DNA of 64,000 nucleotides from Nitrosomonas ureae (lineage in GTDB: Bacteria; Pseudomonadota; Gammaproteobacteria; Burkholderiales; Nitrosomonadaceae), in contig NZ_FNUX01000012.1 of NCBI RefSeq assembly GCF_900108305.1, positions 33,926 through 97,925 on the forward strand, read 5' to 3'. The stretch's first letter is position 1. The number at the start of each line of letters is the position of its first letter. Under the pieces are notes generated by a model. It saw nothing but the letters and a program-made list of their open reading frames with translations. It searched no databases and had not been told where the DNA came from. Shown here in pieces: positions 28,301-38,897 of the stretch. Both the position numbers and the translations under genes were made by a program.

Positions 28301-29867
28301 TTTCATAATCCGGCTCTAGCAGTCTCTCGACCAGATTCTGGCAAAATTTCGATAAAGTTTGAGCGCGCTCCAATTGCAGCATCACCAGAGCGCCCGAAAT
28401 TTGCTTGAATAAACCTGAAAGCAAAGACAATTCGTATCGTTTGCTTGGCTCAAAAAAGAATTTATCCAGAATGCACTCGATTTGCCCCAGATTGGTCAGC
28501 ATTTCTTGTGCAACCCGCGCCAGCAAATCTTTATCCTGCGTATTACTTTCTAACGCATTAAAAAAAGGAAGCGCGGGTAATTCGTTAACGTTGACATCGC
28601 CAGCGGTAACGCCCTGTAAACGGGAAACCAGTACATCGACCTGATGTGGCAGCTCCGGCGGCAGTTTGTAGAAATCATCGAGAATGCTCTCAATCGTCAA
28701 TAAAGCGGTAGCCATTTCCATGGCCAATTCCTCGTTCATGTCTTGCGGCTGGGCATGCAAATACACGGCGGTATTGCTCATTGCTTCGATCAGCTTTATC
28801 AGCGGCGCACATTCCGTTTGCTGCGCTTGGTGCAAGAGCCAGTCGATATACTCTGACAACGAAACCAGACTTTCCTGATCCCCGGCACAAAACTCCCGCC
28901 AGATATCATTGGTTTGCATCAACGTACTACGCAATCTCTCCAATACGGGATTCAGAAATTCCGATTGTTCAAAGGTCACTGCACCGGTGGCTGACAGACT
29001 TGGCCAAGCAAAGCTGCGCTTGATTTCATCAATGCGCTGCCCGGTCGATGCGCTATGCGCCAGGTGATACAGCAATTCACGCATTAACACTGCAGGGTTA
29101 CCCGGTGCTTCGGCAGCAAGATGACGAATCGCTTGCTCAATTTTCCCGCACAACCGCCGGATCGTGAGGTCAATATGAGTACTATCCAAATGCAGCAAAT
29201 CTTCCAGGAAACCAGCCGCCACCCACCAGAAAACACGTTGCTCGGGAGTTCCCGGGAATGTCTCGATCTGATTCACAGCCACTGCCATTTGCTGCAAACC
29301 CTGCTGATCCGAAGGATCACGCAGCCACTTCAATAAGCCGGCCTGATATTCGGCGCCCAACTGTTTGGCGAGGGATTTGACGGATACTGCATCACTATGC
29401 ACGGCTTGGGCTTTCAGCGCCGGATTCACCGTTAATCGCGGGAAAAACAAATCGCTCTCGGGCGCATTCTCGGAACCATACACTTGCATCAATGCGCGAT
29501 AAGCCGGAAACAGCCGCAGCGCATTTTCTTCGGCGCCATCGATGAGTTCGTTTAAATAGAACAATAAGGCTTTGGTGGATTGTCTCAGCGCGTCGATAAC
29601 CGGCGCACTAATTTCAATCTTTTTATAAATCAGTGCATCAACCGCTTGCTCCATCTTTTCGGTGACAAGGGTGATACTCGTCAGATTGAGCATCTCCAGC
29701 AAGCCATCCAGCTGATGAATATAATCCCGGCAGTCTTTGATCAGCTTGTCGTTGCCGGGATGCTGGCTATATACCTCCAGATTCTGGTCTATCAATGCAA
29801 ATATCTGATAAATACCGTCCTTGATGCCGATAATGGCCGAAATGTTAAGTTTGGGTTGAGCGCTCAT
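25323..29867 (-). CDS. chpA: ChpA/PilL-type hybrid chemosensory histidine kinase
   Basis: 1514 residues. Long N-terminal FimV/Hpt-like region, then two canonical Hpt domains with HTLKGS near residues 647 and 818, a dimerisation segment, HATPase domain (LRNAIAHGIEEP near 1105; DDGRGLSLPRIREEG), CheW-like domain, and a C-terminal receiver (VVDDSLTVRKVT near 1395, phosphorylatable Asp in VMLIDLEMPK near 1442). This is the CheA homologue that controls type IV pili and twitching in Pseudomonas-type Pil-Chp systems. It follows pilJ by 40 bp. No pilG/H/I genes are adjacent. Confidence 0.9.
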   Translation of the reverse strand: MSAQPKLNISAIIGIKDGIYQIFALIDQNLEVYSQHPGNDKLIKDCRDYIHQLDGLLEMLNLTSITLVTEKMEQAVDALIYKKIEISAPVIDALRQSTKALLFYLNELIDGAEENALRLFPAYRALMQVYGSENAPESDLFFPRLTVNPALKAQAVHSDAVSVKSLAKQLGAEYQAGLLKWLRDPSDQQGLQQMAVAVNQIETFPGTPEQRVFWWVAAGFLEDLLHLDSTHIDLTIRRLCGKIEQAIRHLAAEAPGNPAVLMRELLYHLAHSASTGQRIDEIKRSFAWPSLSATGAVTFEQSEFLNPVLERLRSTLMQTNDIWREFCAGDQESLVSLSEYIDWLLHQAQQTECAPLIKLIEAMSNTAVYLHAQPQDMNEELAMEMATALLTIESILDDFYKLPPELPHQVDVLVSRLQGVTAGDVNVNELPALPFFNALESNTQDKDLLARVAQEMLTNLGQIECILDKFFFEPSKRYELSLLSGLFKQISGALVMLQLERAQTLSKFCQNLVERLLEPDYEIIESEQILLVDGLSSLGFFIEALRSGQPDCIQIIEEALALFQMTAIQKDALPPNPENVALHATKAKPETVRNEATSTDVDSELLEIFLEEADQVLAEMICDLQRCCADPANRDALSSLRREFHTLKGSGRMVKLEEMSDVAWNLEQVLNHWLDEQRPITDQLTDLITRAHQAYAGWCRELREQGAVHVDAKTLLLAAKELLVQQTKAGTMSAGANADELAVTSEKLIALPEVSPRPPSAGSTPASDAIGQIDRELLQAFLEETYDIVPQIGSKLRAWRMLPEDDDIHHAMLRLLHTLKGSARMAGAVLLGDSIHAMESHVEAAFHERNIADSALDQLESEFDIISSQIEQLQSMSAPAVSEPVDIPSVADSSEQNHASPEKTDLLQSKAILRINSELIDRLMNDSGEASILRSGVEAQLNSFKQSLQDLAESTHRLHDQLREVEIQAETQMQSHLAQQHENQHAFDPLEFDRFSRLQELTRLMAESVDDIITVQKSLRTTHHAAEESVAQQSVINRRLQQSLLQIRTIPFSNYAERYYRIVRQVSEDMGKRVHLEILGAEVEIDRNVLEKINPPLEHLLRNAIAHGIEEPVQRQQAGKPETGKITLQLRQQGNEVIITLSDDGRGLSLPRIREEGQRLGLIQENEALDDDAITSLIFAQGLSTTDSITGISGRGIGLDVVRNEILMLSGRISVHSALHQGTSFTMSLPLTLSVAQTFMIRAGKQTYAIPAFIVEHHREFDPEELKTIYQDHCIEFNGKKYPFSHLAHLLGESGHNPEIARHNPVLFLHSGTQYLAIHTDEFLGDTEVVIKNAGSQLAHAPGIEGATITGDGEIILILNPVKLMQRSDVQKTLSTPMPELAAATQKKSVKTPTIMVVDDSLTVRKVTCRLLEREGCNVVIAKNGIEATESLREIIPDVMLIDLEMPKMNGFELIEKVRANPETAHIPMIIISSRTAEKHRKIAKGLGVDIFLGKPYKEEELLNYLSGLVKNKM

Positions 29868-29907
29868 TTATCCGTACTATCAGTTCATAGTGAGATCAGC
29901 AATACCA

Positions 29908-32013
29908 TCACACCTTGAAATTAGACACCGATGCTTTCAGCTCGGATGCAAAACCCGTAATCTGTTTAATCGATCCGGTGGTTTTCAGGGTTCCTTGGGT
30001 ATTCTGGCGGGTAATATGAAGAATTTCTTCCATATTGGCAACCACCTTGTGCGCTGCCCGGGTTTGCGTATTCGTCACATCAAAAATATTCGCTACTAAT
30101 TGAGCGAGCCGCCCGGACACTTGTTCGATTTCCTCCAAAGCCCGTCCGGCCGCATCCGAACGCTTTGCACCTTTAGCCACACCCAGCGTGCTTCGCTCCA
30201 TCGCAGCGATGGCATCCTGAGTATCACCCTGAATGGTAACAATCAATTCACCGATTTGCTTGCTGGCTTCTGCCGAACGCTCGGCAAGACGCTGCACTTC
30301 CTGTGCTATCACAGTGAATCCATGCCCCGCTTCGCCGGCAGCAGTCGCTTGCAGCGCTGCATTCAACGCCAGAACATTGGTTTGGTCCGTGATATCGGTA
30401 ATCAACGCGACAATCTCGCCAATTTCCTGCGAACTCTCACCCAGACGCTTGATCCGCTTCGAGGTATCCTGGATATAGGTGCGGATCTCATTCATCCCGG
30501 TAATTGATTCACGCACCGCCGATGCGCCTTTCTCCGCCGTAGCCAACGATTGTTTCGCCACCCTGGCAGACTCCGTCGCCATATCCGATATTTCGCCGAT
30601 CGACTCAGTCATACTCAAAACTGCAATCGTTGTTTGTTCGATTTTCTCCGTTTGATGTTGCGCCGCAGTCAGTAATCCGGATGAAACCTGTTGCGCCTGA
30701 TTGGATGCTCCCACCACTAACGCGCTGGCCTGATTGACTTGCTCCACCAGGGTATGCAATTCCTCAATGGTACAATTGATGGCATCGGCAATGGCGCCGG
30801 TGGTGTGATTGGTGATATCGGTGCGAACCGTCAGGTCGCCGTCGGCAATTCTTTTCATATCATCCAGCAAGGTCACAATGGCTTTTTGTGTTCTGGCCAC
30901 TTCGTTGCGGCTGGCCAAATCTTGATAACGCGCATTCTGACGCACTATCCGGATAAAGAAGATCAAGGCAAGCGACGCACAGGCACCGAGTATTATCATC
31001 AGCGTATTTAACCACGAAATCGTATGCATGGTTTGCGCTTGAATCTCATCGCCCAGCTCACGCGCACTATCCAACATAACATCGCTCTTGCCCGCCATTG
31101 CATCTATTGCCGACTGCACCGTTGCTGCAGCGGAGATCTCTTTCTGAATCACATGCAGGTGGTCGTCGAATTTTCTTACCTGGGCATAGACATGCGAAAG
31201 TAGATCCTGGATCATTTCATCCCGGCTGGAAGCTATACCCAAGCCGTTATCGCCTTGACTTAACGCATGCGTGATCGCCGAAATATGGGCATGATCCTGC
31301 GTCAATTGCGCACTAACTTCCGCCAGTGACAATTCCATTGGCAACAGCGTTTTAACATTTCTTGCAACGTTGCGCGCATGCATCCTTATGACCTCGACCG
31401 TGCGGATTTCATGAGACAGATTGCCAATTTGCACCATACGGCTGATTAATTCTTCACTGCGCCGGTTAAGCTGACTATGCGCAATATGGATCGCCCGGAT
31501 ACTGCTAATGAGCTGCAACAGTGATTCTTCCTGACTCAAAATCAGATGGATGTTGCCTTCCTCAATTTGCCAGTTTCCAAGATACGCATCCAGGCTCGGC
31601 GACAATGCGTCATCAACAGCGGAAATAGTCGCGCCATGATACGAACCACCCTGTGATAACAGTCTGATATATCGATTCATTTGATTCCGGCTATCGTGCA
31701 ATAGTGCAAAAGCTGAAATATTGCCGATGGTTATTTGCTGTGCTGCATTTGATGAGCGTAAATGCTGCAATTGCAACTGTGAAACGAATTCGGGTTGCAA
31801 CCCATTGTTTCTGGCCTGCCGCACACTGCTTATCAGTGTAATCAGCAGCAATATAGTGAGAAACATCACGACGAGGCCGAGTATCCAACTGTGGTTAAGC
31901 AAGGAGATTTTTTTGGGAATATTCTTTTTCGCCGGTAGCGATATAACCGGCAGCTTCTTTCCTATCGCGACCAGGCTGGTCGTTAATTCAAATTTAGAAA
32001 AATTGTTTTCCAT
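29908..32013 (-). CDS. pilJ: PilJ-like methyl-accepting chemotaxis protein of the pilus chemosensory system
   Basis: 701 residues from ATG 32013 (GGAGAAAACA immediately upstream). Membrane helix near residues 40-65 (WILGLVVMFLTILLLITLIS), periplasmic helical sensor, second helix near 335-355 (LMIILGACASLALIFFI), HAMP, and a signalling domain with the tip ITDQTNVLALNAALQATAAG followed by EAGHGFTVIAQEVQRLAERS. Senses surface or chemical cues and signals to ChpA through a CheW. Same operon as chpA. Confidence 0.9.
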   Translation of the reverse strand: MENNFSKFELTTSLVAIGKKLPVISLPAKKNIPKKISLLNHSWILGLVVMFLTILLLITLISSVRQARNNGLQPEFVSQLQLQHLRSSNAAQQITIGNISAFALLHDSRNQMNRYIRLLSQGGSYHGATISAVDDALSPSLDAYLGNWQIEEGNIHLILSQEESLLQLISSIRAIHIAHSQLNRRSEELISRMVQIGNLSHEIRTVEVIRMHARNVARNVKTLLPMELSLAEVSAQLTQDHAHISAITHALSQGDNGLGIASSRDEMIQDLLSHVYAQVRKFDDHLHVIQKEISAAATVQSAIDAMAGKSDVMLDSARELGDEIQAQTMHTISWLNTLMIILGACASLALIFFIRIVRQNARYQDLASRNEVARTQKAIVTLLDDMKRIADGDLTVRTDITNHTTGAIADAINCTIEELHTLVEQVNQASALVVGASNQAQQVSSGLLTAAQHQTEKIEQTTIAVLSMTESIGEISDMATESARVAKQSLATAEKGASAVRESITGMNEIRTYIQDTSKRIKRLGESSQEIGEIVALITDITDQTNVLALNAALQATAAGEAGHGFTVIAQEVQRLAERSAEASKQIGELIVTIQGDTQDAIAAMERSTLGVAKGAKRSDAAGRALEEIEQVSGRLAQLVANIFDVTNTQTRAAHKVVANMEEILHITRQNTQGTLKTTGSIKQITGFASELKASVSNFKV

Positions 32014-32161
32014 TGTTTTCTCCGGCTTTAAGTTCAGCTTGCCCGAATCCTCAGGCACATTGGCGGCAAAACGCTTTCGGTATTGCCACTATCAGCCGCT
32101 AGCTTAACCGCAGAAACAGGCGATCAAAAACAGAATAAGGCCTGGAAAATGGTGTCTTTTA

Positions 32162-32212
32162 GGCAAACGCTGAATAGTTTGGCGGGCACGATGAGATACA
32201 AGGCGGAGGGAG
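32162..32212 (+). repeat. Partial copy of the second MITE-like repeat
   Basis: The stretch with CGCTGAATAGTTTGGCGGGC and CGATGAGATACAAGGCGGAG resembles the reverse complement of 51514-51581. It lies in the 260-bp gap between ilvA and pilJ; no matching second end is seen. Confidence 0.5.
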
Positions 32213-32318
32213 CGAAGACCAATGGGACCTATCCTGGTGATAAGCGAATTTTCCAGCACCGCCTAACGCAACGGAATTTCACAAGCAGTATGTGTGATCC
32301 CAATCGCATCATGGGTGA

Positions 32319-33830
32319 CTAAGCGAGAAATAATTTATACGCCGGATTTCTGGTTTCGTCCCAATAACGGTAGCCCAATTGATCCAGAAAAGCCTTGAAG
32401 CCGGTTTTTTCTTCGGGAGGTACTTGAATGCCGATCAGCACGCGACCATAATCGGCGCCATGATTGCGGTAATGAAACAAGCTGATGTTCCAGTTATGGC
32501 TCATGCTGTTCAGGAAATTCATCAATGCGCCGGGACGATCGGGAAACTCAAAACGATATAGAATCTCGTTCTTCACTTCGCGCGCGCGCCCTCCGACCAA
32601 ATGCCGGATATGCAGTTTGGCCATTTCATTGGCGCTCAGATCTTCGGTCGCCAGACCGCTTTGCTTCAATTCGCCGATCAGTTTCTGAGTTTCCTCTTGA
32701 TTGCGTACCGATACGCCGACAAAAATATGCGCCACATTCGGATCGGCATAGCGGTAATTAAATTCGGTAATACTTTTAGCTCCGAGCAAATTACAGAACT
32801 TCTTGAAACTGCCGGGTTGTTCCGGAATCGTCACTGACATTACCGCTTCACGCTGCTCACCAATTTCCGCGCGCTCGGAAATATGCCGCAAACGGTCAAA
32901 ATTCATATTGGCGCCGGATGCGATCGCCACCATGGTTTTATGCGTAATTTTTTCACGTGCGGTATAGGCCTTGATACCGGCAATCGACAGCGCACCGGAT
33001 GGTTCCATAATCGTGCGCGTATCTTCAAATATATCCTTGATCGCCGCGCAGATGGCGTCGGTATCAACCAGTATCACTTCGTCAACCAATTCGCGGCATA
33101 AGCGGAAGGTTTCCTTCCCCACATGCCGCACCGCCACGCCATCCGCAAACAACCCTACCTGTGCCAGCTTGACACGGCGGCCACTCTGTAATGAACGGTA
33201 CATGGCATCGGCATCCACCGGCTCAACGCCGATGATTTTGATTTTCGGATACAAGCGTTTCACATACGCAGCAATTCCGGCGATCAAACCACCACCCCCA
33301 ATCGGCACAAAAATGGCATGAATCGCGCCAGTATGCTGGCGCAGAATTTCCATACCGATCGTTCCCTGTCCGGCAATGACATCCGGGTCATCGTAAGGGT
33401 GGACAAATGTGGTTTGTTCCACTTTTGCCAGTTGCACGGCATGGTCATACGCATCCTGATAAGAATCACCATGTAGCGCTACTGCGGCGCCTAACGCCAT
33501 GACCGCGTGCACTTTGATTTGCGGCGTCGTTGCCGGCATCACGATGGTTGCAGAACAATTGAGTTTCCTGGCCGCCAATGCCACCCCTTGCGCGTGATTA
33601 CCGGCGGAAGCGGCAATCACGCCGCAATTACGCACTGCAGGCGATAGTTTGATCATCTTGTTATACGCACCGCGCAACTTAAAAGAAAAAACCTGCTGCA
33701 GATCCTCCCTTTTCAACAATACCTGATTATGGAGGCGTGCGGATAAATTGGCGACAAGCTCCAGCGGAGTCTCGATCGCCACATCATAAACCTGCGCGGT
33801 CAGTATTCTTTCAAGGTAATTGTTTTTCAT
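32319..33830 (-). CDS. ilvA: Biosynthetic threonine ammonia-lyase
   Basis: 503 residues, the long form with two ACT-like regulatory domains at the C-terminus (GSFKKFCNLLGAKSITEFNYR; RPGALMNFLNSMSHNWNISL). The PLP-lysine region is FSFKLRGAYNKM, and the phosphate-binding glycine loop is PIGGGGLIAG. Converts threonine to 2-oxobutyrate, the first step toward isoleucine; the ACT domains bind isoleucine/valine in the family. Monocistronic as far as visible. Confidence 0.95.
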   Translation of the reverse strand: MKNNYLERILTAQVYDVAIETPLELVANLSARLHNQVLLKREDLQQVFSFKLRGAYNKMIKLSPAVRNCGVIAASAGNHAQGVALAARKLNCSATIVMPATTPQIKVHAVMALGAAVALHGDSYQDAYDHAVQLAKVEQTTFVHPYDDPDVIAGQGTIGMEILRQHTGAIHAIFVPIGGGGLIAGIAAYVKRLYPKIKIIGVEPVDADAMYRSLQSGRRVKLAQVGLFADGVAVRHVGKETFRLCRELVDEVILVDTDAICAAIKDIFEDTRTIMEPSGALSIAGIKAYTAREKITHKTMVAIASGANMNFDRLRHISERAEIGEQREAVMSVTIPEQPGSFKKFCNLLGAKSITEFNYRYADPNVAHIFVGVSVRNQEETQKLIGELKQSGLATEDLSANEMAKLHIRHLVGGRAREVKNEILYRFEFPDRPGALMNFLNSMSHNWNISLFHYRNHGADYGRVLIGIQVPPEEKTGFKAFLDQLGYRYWDETRNPAYKLFLA

Positions 33831-34006
33831 GACGAGAAGTGGATAAATTCGGATACTATTTTAATCCGGAACGGGGAAAGGGATTTTATCACGATCACGG
33901 AGAACATAAATTTTGTTGCTCAGCGAGCTATTATTAAAAACAAAGCTACTATCTCTTGCATTGCATGGAACAGCTTGTAAATAGCGGTGAAAATGTACCA
34001 CTTAGG

Positions 34007-34225
34007 TGGAGTTGTCCCATTTTAACGGACTGTCTTTCACTGCGTCGAGAGAGTCTCGGTACGTGAAAGAGGATTGCAGTTTATCGCAATCTGGTTTTGC
34101 TTTTTCAATCTTTTTTCAAAATTGTTGGGTGATAAGTATCCCAACCCGGAATGCCTACGAGTTGGGGTGTACCAGGACTCGATCCAGATGAATATGGACA
34201 GCCTTGCTTCAGTTTTGTTTTTCCA
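34007..34225 (-). pseudogene. IS3-family transposase 3' remnant with IS end
   Basis: The minus strand from 34225 reads WKNKTEARLSIFIWIESWYT, PTRRHSGLGYLSPNNFEKRL, then a stop at 34037, the C-terminal end of IS3 OrfB. An IS terminal-repeat-like sequence with GGAGTTGTCCCATTTTAACG lies at 34008-34027. Only the last about 62 codons and the end remain. It sits directly downstream of opgH. Confidence 0.85.
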
Positions 34226-34292
34226 GGAGTGGAAAGCAAAACAATTTCAACAGTTAATTGCAACATAACCGGTATGTTCTTTAATGTTCGAC

Positions 34293-36821
34293 TTATTTCG
34301 TTTTCGGCGCCAACGGATTTAGCATCAGTTGCTGATAGTAATTCACCCACGAAAAGTATTTCTCCGGCATGGCCCATACGCGATAATGCAGACGTGACAT
34401 GATGACGGGATCGCTCAACAGTACCAAACGGCGATCGAGATTGAGTTTATCCGGGGTTTCATTCAGCGCCTGCTCAACATGACGATCGCGGGCAATCTCA
34501 AGCACTTTACTTTCGCGGTGGCGCGCGGTGGCCATCGCTGTCGCCAGTGCGTTGAAAGATGGATGAAACACGGCGTGCATAAAGCCGTCGCCCAGCGTGC
34601 GGTTGCGATTCATCACCAGATAGTTGTCTGTATCCACCAGTACCTGAGGCGGCGAATACTCTTCCGGAATCATGAACAACTTCCAGCGCTTAGCGCGCAG
34701 GCCAACGGACGCGCGGCTGGAAATGACCGACACGAGCGGTGACAGAATCAACGAGAAGACAATAGGCGCCAACCAGAACAAGAAGCGCAGATCAAGCCAC
34801 GCCATCCCTAGGGCCCATACCAGCCCCAGCAAAAGCTGAGAACCATGACGCATAAAGGCTTCACTCCACGGTGTGGAATCATCGTCACGTTGTGGCGAGT
34901 TCCACACCACCTCCCAGCCAAGGAACGCGCTGATCACGAATACGGTGTGGAATAGCATACGCACCGGAGCCAGCAGCACCGAGAAAAGCACCTCCAGCAA
35001 CAGAGAGATCGTGACGCGAACGAACCCACCGTACTCTCTCGTCCCCTTGCACCAGATAAGCAGAATACTCAACAGTTTGGGCAGGAACAGTAGCGCCATG
35101 GTCGAGGCTAACAACGCGATCGCCAGTTCCGGCCGCCACTGCGGCCATACCGGAAACAGCTGGCGCGGTTGCAAAAAGTATTGAGGTTCCGTGAGCATAT
35201 ACACCACCTGCAGCACAGTGGAAAGTGCAAGGAACATAAACCACAGGGGCGCGGAAAGATAGGACATGACGCCGGTGAGGAATACCACACGATGTACCGG
35301 ATGCATGCCTTTTACCAGGAACAAGCGGAAATTCATCAGGTTGCCGTGACACCAGCGGCGGTCGCGCTTAAGCTCATCCAGCAGATTCGGTGGCAGTTCT
35401 TCATAAGAACCCGGCAGATCGTAAGCGATCCACACCCCCCACCCCGCCCGACGCATTAATGCCGCTTCCACGAAGTCGTGAGAGAGAATGGATCCTGCGA
35501 AAGACCCTTCACCCGGTAGAGGCGCCAGCGCACAGTGCTCAATAAACGGTTTCACGCGGATGATGGCATTGTGGCCCCAGTAGTGCGATTCCCCTAATTG
35601 CCAGAAGTGCAGGCCGGCAGTAAACAGCGGCCCGTAAACGCGTGTCGCGAACTGCTGACAACGCGCGTAGAGGGTATCCATGCCTGAGGCTTTCGGCGAC
35701 GACTGGATGATTCCGGCATTCGGGTTAGCCTCCATTAGGCGCACCAGACTGGTCAGGCACCCCCCTGACATCACCGAATCCGCGTCCAGCACCACCATGT
35801 AGCTGTACTGGTTACCCCAGCGGCGACAGAAATCGTCAATGTTGCCGCTCTTACGCTTCACGCGGCGGCGGCGGCGGCGATAAAAGATCTGGCCTTCACC
35901 CTGAACCTCTGCAATCAATTCCATCCACGCTTTCTGTTCCGCAACGCAGATATCAGGATCGTAGCTGTCACTTAGAATATATATATCGAAGTGCCGGTGT
36001 TGCCTTGTCGCCTTCACCGATTCCCAGGTAGCACGCAATCCGGCAAATACGCGATTCACGTCTTCGTTGCAGATAGGCATGATCAACGCTGTACGGTGCT
36101 CGGGATTGAGTGGCACATTCTGTGCCATCGATGCGGAAAGACTGTATTTGTCTTTACCGATCAGCAGTTGCAGAAAGCCCATCAGCGCCGTCCAGAAACC
36201 GGCGGATATCCAGCAGAAGAGGATAGCGAAGAGGATCAAAATACCGCCTTGCAGTATATAAGGCAGCAACTGCATAAACGATACCCACGCATCCTGGCCA
36301 ATCATATCGGCCAGGTTGATCAGCGCCCAACCCTGGTAAGGAAGGATAGTTTTCATATACCAAGTCGCAACCACGGTTTGCGACAAAGTCAGCAGCAACA
36401 AAATGTAGCGGCGGATGGTGCCGACGGTGCGCCATTTCTGTTCGTGAACCTGCTCTTCCTTCGCCAGTCGCGACTCATACCGCGGCGTGACATCACGCCC
36501 GCTCAGATTATCCCAGAATCGCCCAATTGGATTAGTGCGCCACGGTTCCGGCGACATTGATGAACGCGTCACTTTGGGCATCATTTTCAGTTGTGTACGC
36601 TTTTCATCGTCTTTAATCAGTTGCCCGCCAGCCAGAGAATCAGGCCAACTCATCTCAAGTCGCGCTTTCACAGACCCCAGCGGCGAATCATCTTCACGCT
36701 CATAGTGACGATGATCAGGATCTAGCGCCCGATGAAGGGCGCGGATATCCGTTGTTGGAAGGGTCGTTTTCTCTGCGGCAGTCAGCGGCAGCGCGTCAAT
36801 ATACTCAGTTACCTTATTCAT
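34293..36821 (-). CDS. opgH: Osmoregulated periplasmic glucan glucosyltransferase OpgH (MdoH)
   Basis: 842 residues from ATG 36821 ([13 protein letters not shown]), which overlaps the opgG stop by 8 bp as in enterobacteria. Inner-membrane GT2 enzyme making the beta-1,2-glucan backbone from UDP-glucose. Motifs: [12 protein letters not shown] (DxD), [17 protein letters not shown], and RDRRWCHGN (acceptor-binding RW). Multiple membrane helices at both ends. Long stretches are, from memory, nearly the same as E. coli MdoH (e.g. [20 protein letters not shown]), much closer than expected for a betaproteobacterium, suggesting transfer from an enteric donor. Confidence 0.97.
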   Translation of the reverse strand: MNKVTEYIDALPLTAAEKTTLPTTDIRALHRALDPDHRHYEREDDSPLGSVKARLEMSWPDSLAGGQLIKDDEKRTQLKMMPKVTRSSMSPEPWRTNPIGRFWDNLSGRDVTPRYESRLAKEEQVHEQKWRTVGTIRRYILLLLTLSQTVVATWYMKTILPYQGWALINLADMIGQDAWVSFMQLLPYILQGGILILFAILFCWISAGFWTALMGFLQLLIGKDKYSLSASMAQNVPLNPEHRTALIMPICNEDVNRVFAGLRATWESVKATRQHRHFDIYILSDSYDPDICVAEQKAWMELIAEVQGEGQIFYRRRRRRVKRKSGNIDDFCRRWGNQYSYMVVLDADSVMSGGCLTSLVRLMEANPNAGIIQSSPKASGMDTLYARCQQFATRVYGPLFTAGLHFWQLGESHYWGHNAIIRVKPFIEHCALAPLPGEGSFAGSILSHDFVEAALMRRAGWGVWIAYDLPGSYEELPPNLLDELKRDRRWCHGNLMNFRLFLVKGMHPVHRVVFLTGVMSYLSAPLWFMFLALSTVLQVVYMLTEPQYFLQPRQLFPVWPQWRPELAIALLASTMALLFLPKLLSILLIWCKGTREYGGFVRVTISLLLEVLFSVLLAPVRMLFHTVFVISAFLGWEVVWNSPQRDDDSTPWSEAFMRHGSQLLLGLVWALGMAWLDLRFLFWLAPIVFSLILSPLVSVISSRASVGLRAKRWKLFMIPEEYSPPQVLVDTDNYLVMNRNRTLGDGFMHAVFHPSFNALATAMATARHRESKVLEIARDRHVEQALNETPDKLNLDRRLVLLSDPVIMSRLHYRVWAMPEKYFSWVNYYQQLMLNPLAPKTK

Positions 36822-38367
36822 CAGCAGGCAGCTGATAGCTCCAGGTTTCACTCAGCGTCTGGTCACCGTTGACTAATGCAGCGCGCATCTCAGTGATTTT
36901 CTTCATATCTATCACTTTTACACGTAGCGTCAGGCGCCAGCCTTTAATGACCGGATTGTAACGCACACTGCTCTCGACAATATTACCGTTGTCGTCAATA
37001 CTGACCTGAGCTGCAACAGGAGTATCCTGCGACAGCTTCTTCATCGCCGCACCGGTGAAATCGACGACGAAGGCAATCGTGCCATCAGGTCGACGAATGA
37101 GATTAGACTGTTTTACATCACCCGTTGAGCGAAGAGTTTGCACGACATATGCGTTATCCGGCGAATGCAGCTTATCTTCGTTGCGGCTGAAGGTGATGGT
37201 ATACTTGAAGTTCATTTCTTTACCCGCTTCCGGCAGTTGATCCGGCGTCCAGAAAGCGACGATGTTGTCGTTGGTTTCATCATTTGTCGGAATTTCCACC
37301 AGCTCGATTCTACCTTTACCCCATTCCTCTTTCGGCGTTATCCACGCACTCGGACGCAGATCGTAACGGTCATCCAGATCTTCAAAACGCGAGAACTGGC
37401 GGCCACGTTGCAGCAGACCAAAGCCCTGCGGGTTTTCCATGGAAAAACTACTGATGGCCAGGCGTTTCGGGTTGTTCAGCGGACGCCAAATCCATTCGCC
37501 ATTACCGGCGTGAATCGAAAGACCATTAGAATCGTGTAACTCAGGACGGAAGTTCGTCGTCGGAGAAGGCTGGTTAGAACCAAACAGGAACATACTCGTC
37601 AACGGTGCAATGCCTAGCTTGCCAACCTCGTCGCGCAGATAAACTTTCGAATGGACGTCGACCATGATATCGCGGCCAAGAGTCATGACAAAGCGATAAG
37701 CGCCCGTCGCGCGCGGAGAATCGAGTAGTGCATAGACTGTCAGATGCTTGTCACTCGGTTTAGGCCGCTCGATCCAGAATTCCCGGAACCGGGGAAACTC
37801 TTCGCCAGAAGGCAGAGCGGTATCGATAGCTAGCCCGCGTGCTGAAAGACCATAAACCTGGCCTTCGCCAATCACGCGGAAATAGCTGGCGCCGAGCATA
37901 CTAAGAATTTCATCGTTTTTATCTTTGCTATTGATCGGAAACAGCACTTTGAAGCCGGCAAAGCCCAGATCTTTCAGCGCGTCTTTGTCATACTCGATAT
38001 TGCCAAAATTGAAATAATCAGAACTGTATTCGATTTTATGTACCGACGTGGCAGTTACTTCATTAATTTCGACGGGCGTATCGAAATACATGCCCTGATG
38101 GTAAAACTCAAGCTTGAATGGAGTCTTCAGATCACTCCAGTAAGCTTTATCATGAATAAACTGAATCTGCTGATAATCCGCATATTTCATGTCGCGAAAC
38201 ACGGAGGACAAGTTGCTTTCCGGTGCTTCATAGCTTTTGCCGGCTAATGATTGAGCCTGTTTTGCGACATCATCGATAGTAAAGGCCCAAGCCGACGAGA
38301 CATACAGGGCAAATATCACTGCCGCACCCAACCAGTGCATTTTCATCATTTGAGGTTTATGTTTCAT
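36814..38367 (-). CDS. opgG: Periplasmic glucan biosynthesis protein OpgG (MdoG)
   Basis: 517 residues; ATG 38367 has AAGGATGA upstream, with an alternative M at residue 7 matching the annotated enteric start. Signal peptide ends near SSAWA-FT. Family: periplasmic beta-sandwich protein needed for glucan branching or export. Blocks such as [31 protein letters not shown] and [17 protein letters not shown] are, from memory, almost identical to E. coli MdoG. First gene of the opgGH operon. Confidence 0.97.
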   Translation of the reverse strand: MKHKPQMMKMHWLGAAVIFALYVSSAWAFTIDDVAKQAQSLAGKSYEAPESNLSSVFRDMKYADYQQIQFIHDKAYWSDLKTPFKLEFYHQGMYFDTPVEINEVTATSVHKIEYSSDYFNFGNIEYDKDALKDLGFAGFKVLFPINSKDKNDEILSMLGASYFRVIGEGQVYGLSARGLAIDTALPSGEEFPRFREFWIERPKPSDKHLTVYALLDSPRATGAYRFVMTLGRDIMVDVHSKVYLRDEVGKLGIAPLTSMFLFGSNQPSPTTNFRPELHDSNGLSIHAGNGEWIWRPLNNPKRLAISSFSMENPQGFGLLQRGRQFSRFEDLDDRYDLRPSAWITPKEEWGKGRIELVEIPTNDETNDNIVAFWTPDQLPEAGKEMNFKYTITFSRNEDKLHSPDNAYVVQTLRSTGDVKQSNLIRRPDGTIAFVVDFTGAAMKKLSQDTPVAAQVSIDDNGNIVESSVRYNPVIKGWRLTLRVKVIDMKKITEMRAALVNGDQTLSETWSYQLPADE

Positions 38368-38897
38368 CAGTTCATCCTTTGTGTGATTATATTGATCCGG
38401 TCCATTCTAATGAATACTCAGACAATCCAGCAACAGAATTGCCGCCTTGTTCAGCGCTCTGCTCATGGATTAAGCAAGTAAAAGTGTGAAGCATGCTGAT
38501 TCTCCGGAAGTCCGAAGTTTCATAAAATGAAAACATGAAATGAAGGATGAAAATAGAATTATCTCGTACTCAATATATTCAGGAATCTGCCACAGTTAGC
38601 AAAACGAGTGCAGCCCATTCAACAAAATCAATCATTTGATCTAAGCTGCAACATGCAGAAACAAATAATGGATTTTTTCAATTTTTCCAATATTTAGAGC
38701 AATCCAGCATTAACGATCATCTAGCTGGTAAACATGTTAAATGCTCTACTTCTTTAATTATCTGTTGCATTCCTTAATCGCTAGTCTCAGTTCATTGATT
38801 AATCCAGGATAAACGCAAAATAGGACAACTGACAAAGAAGCATGCAAGATTTTTAACGACTGAAGAGCAGTAAGTGCAAATCCCCTTTCCTTCACGC
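38368..38897. other. Long AT-rich intergenic region upstream of opgG
   Basis: 530 bp with no convincing gene. It should hold the opgGH promoter; the AAGGATGA ribosome site of opgG is at 38371-38378 on the minus strand. An ATAGGACAACTG at 38820-38831 faintly resembles IS3-remnant ends seen elsewhere in the window. Confidence 0.5.

Noticed and set aside
38820..38831. IS3-end-like ATAGGACAACTG in the opgG upstream region
   Set aside because: Match is short and without transposase sequence; left as a weak note only.
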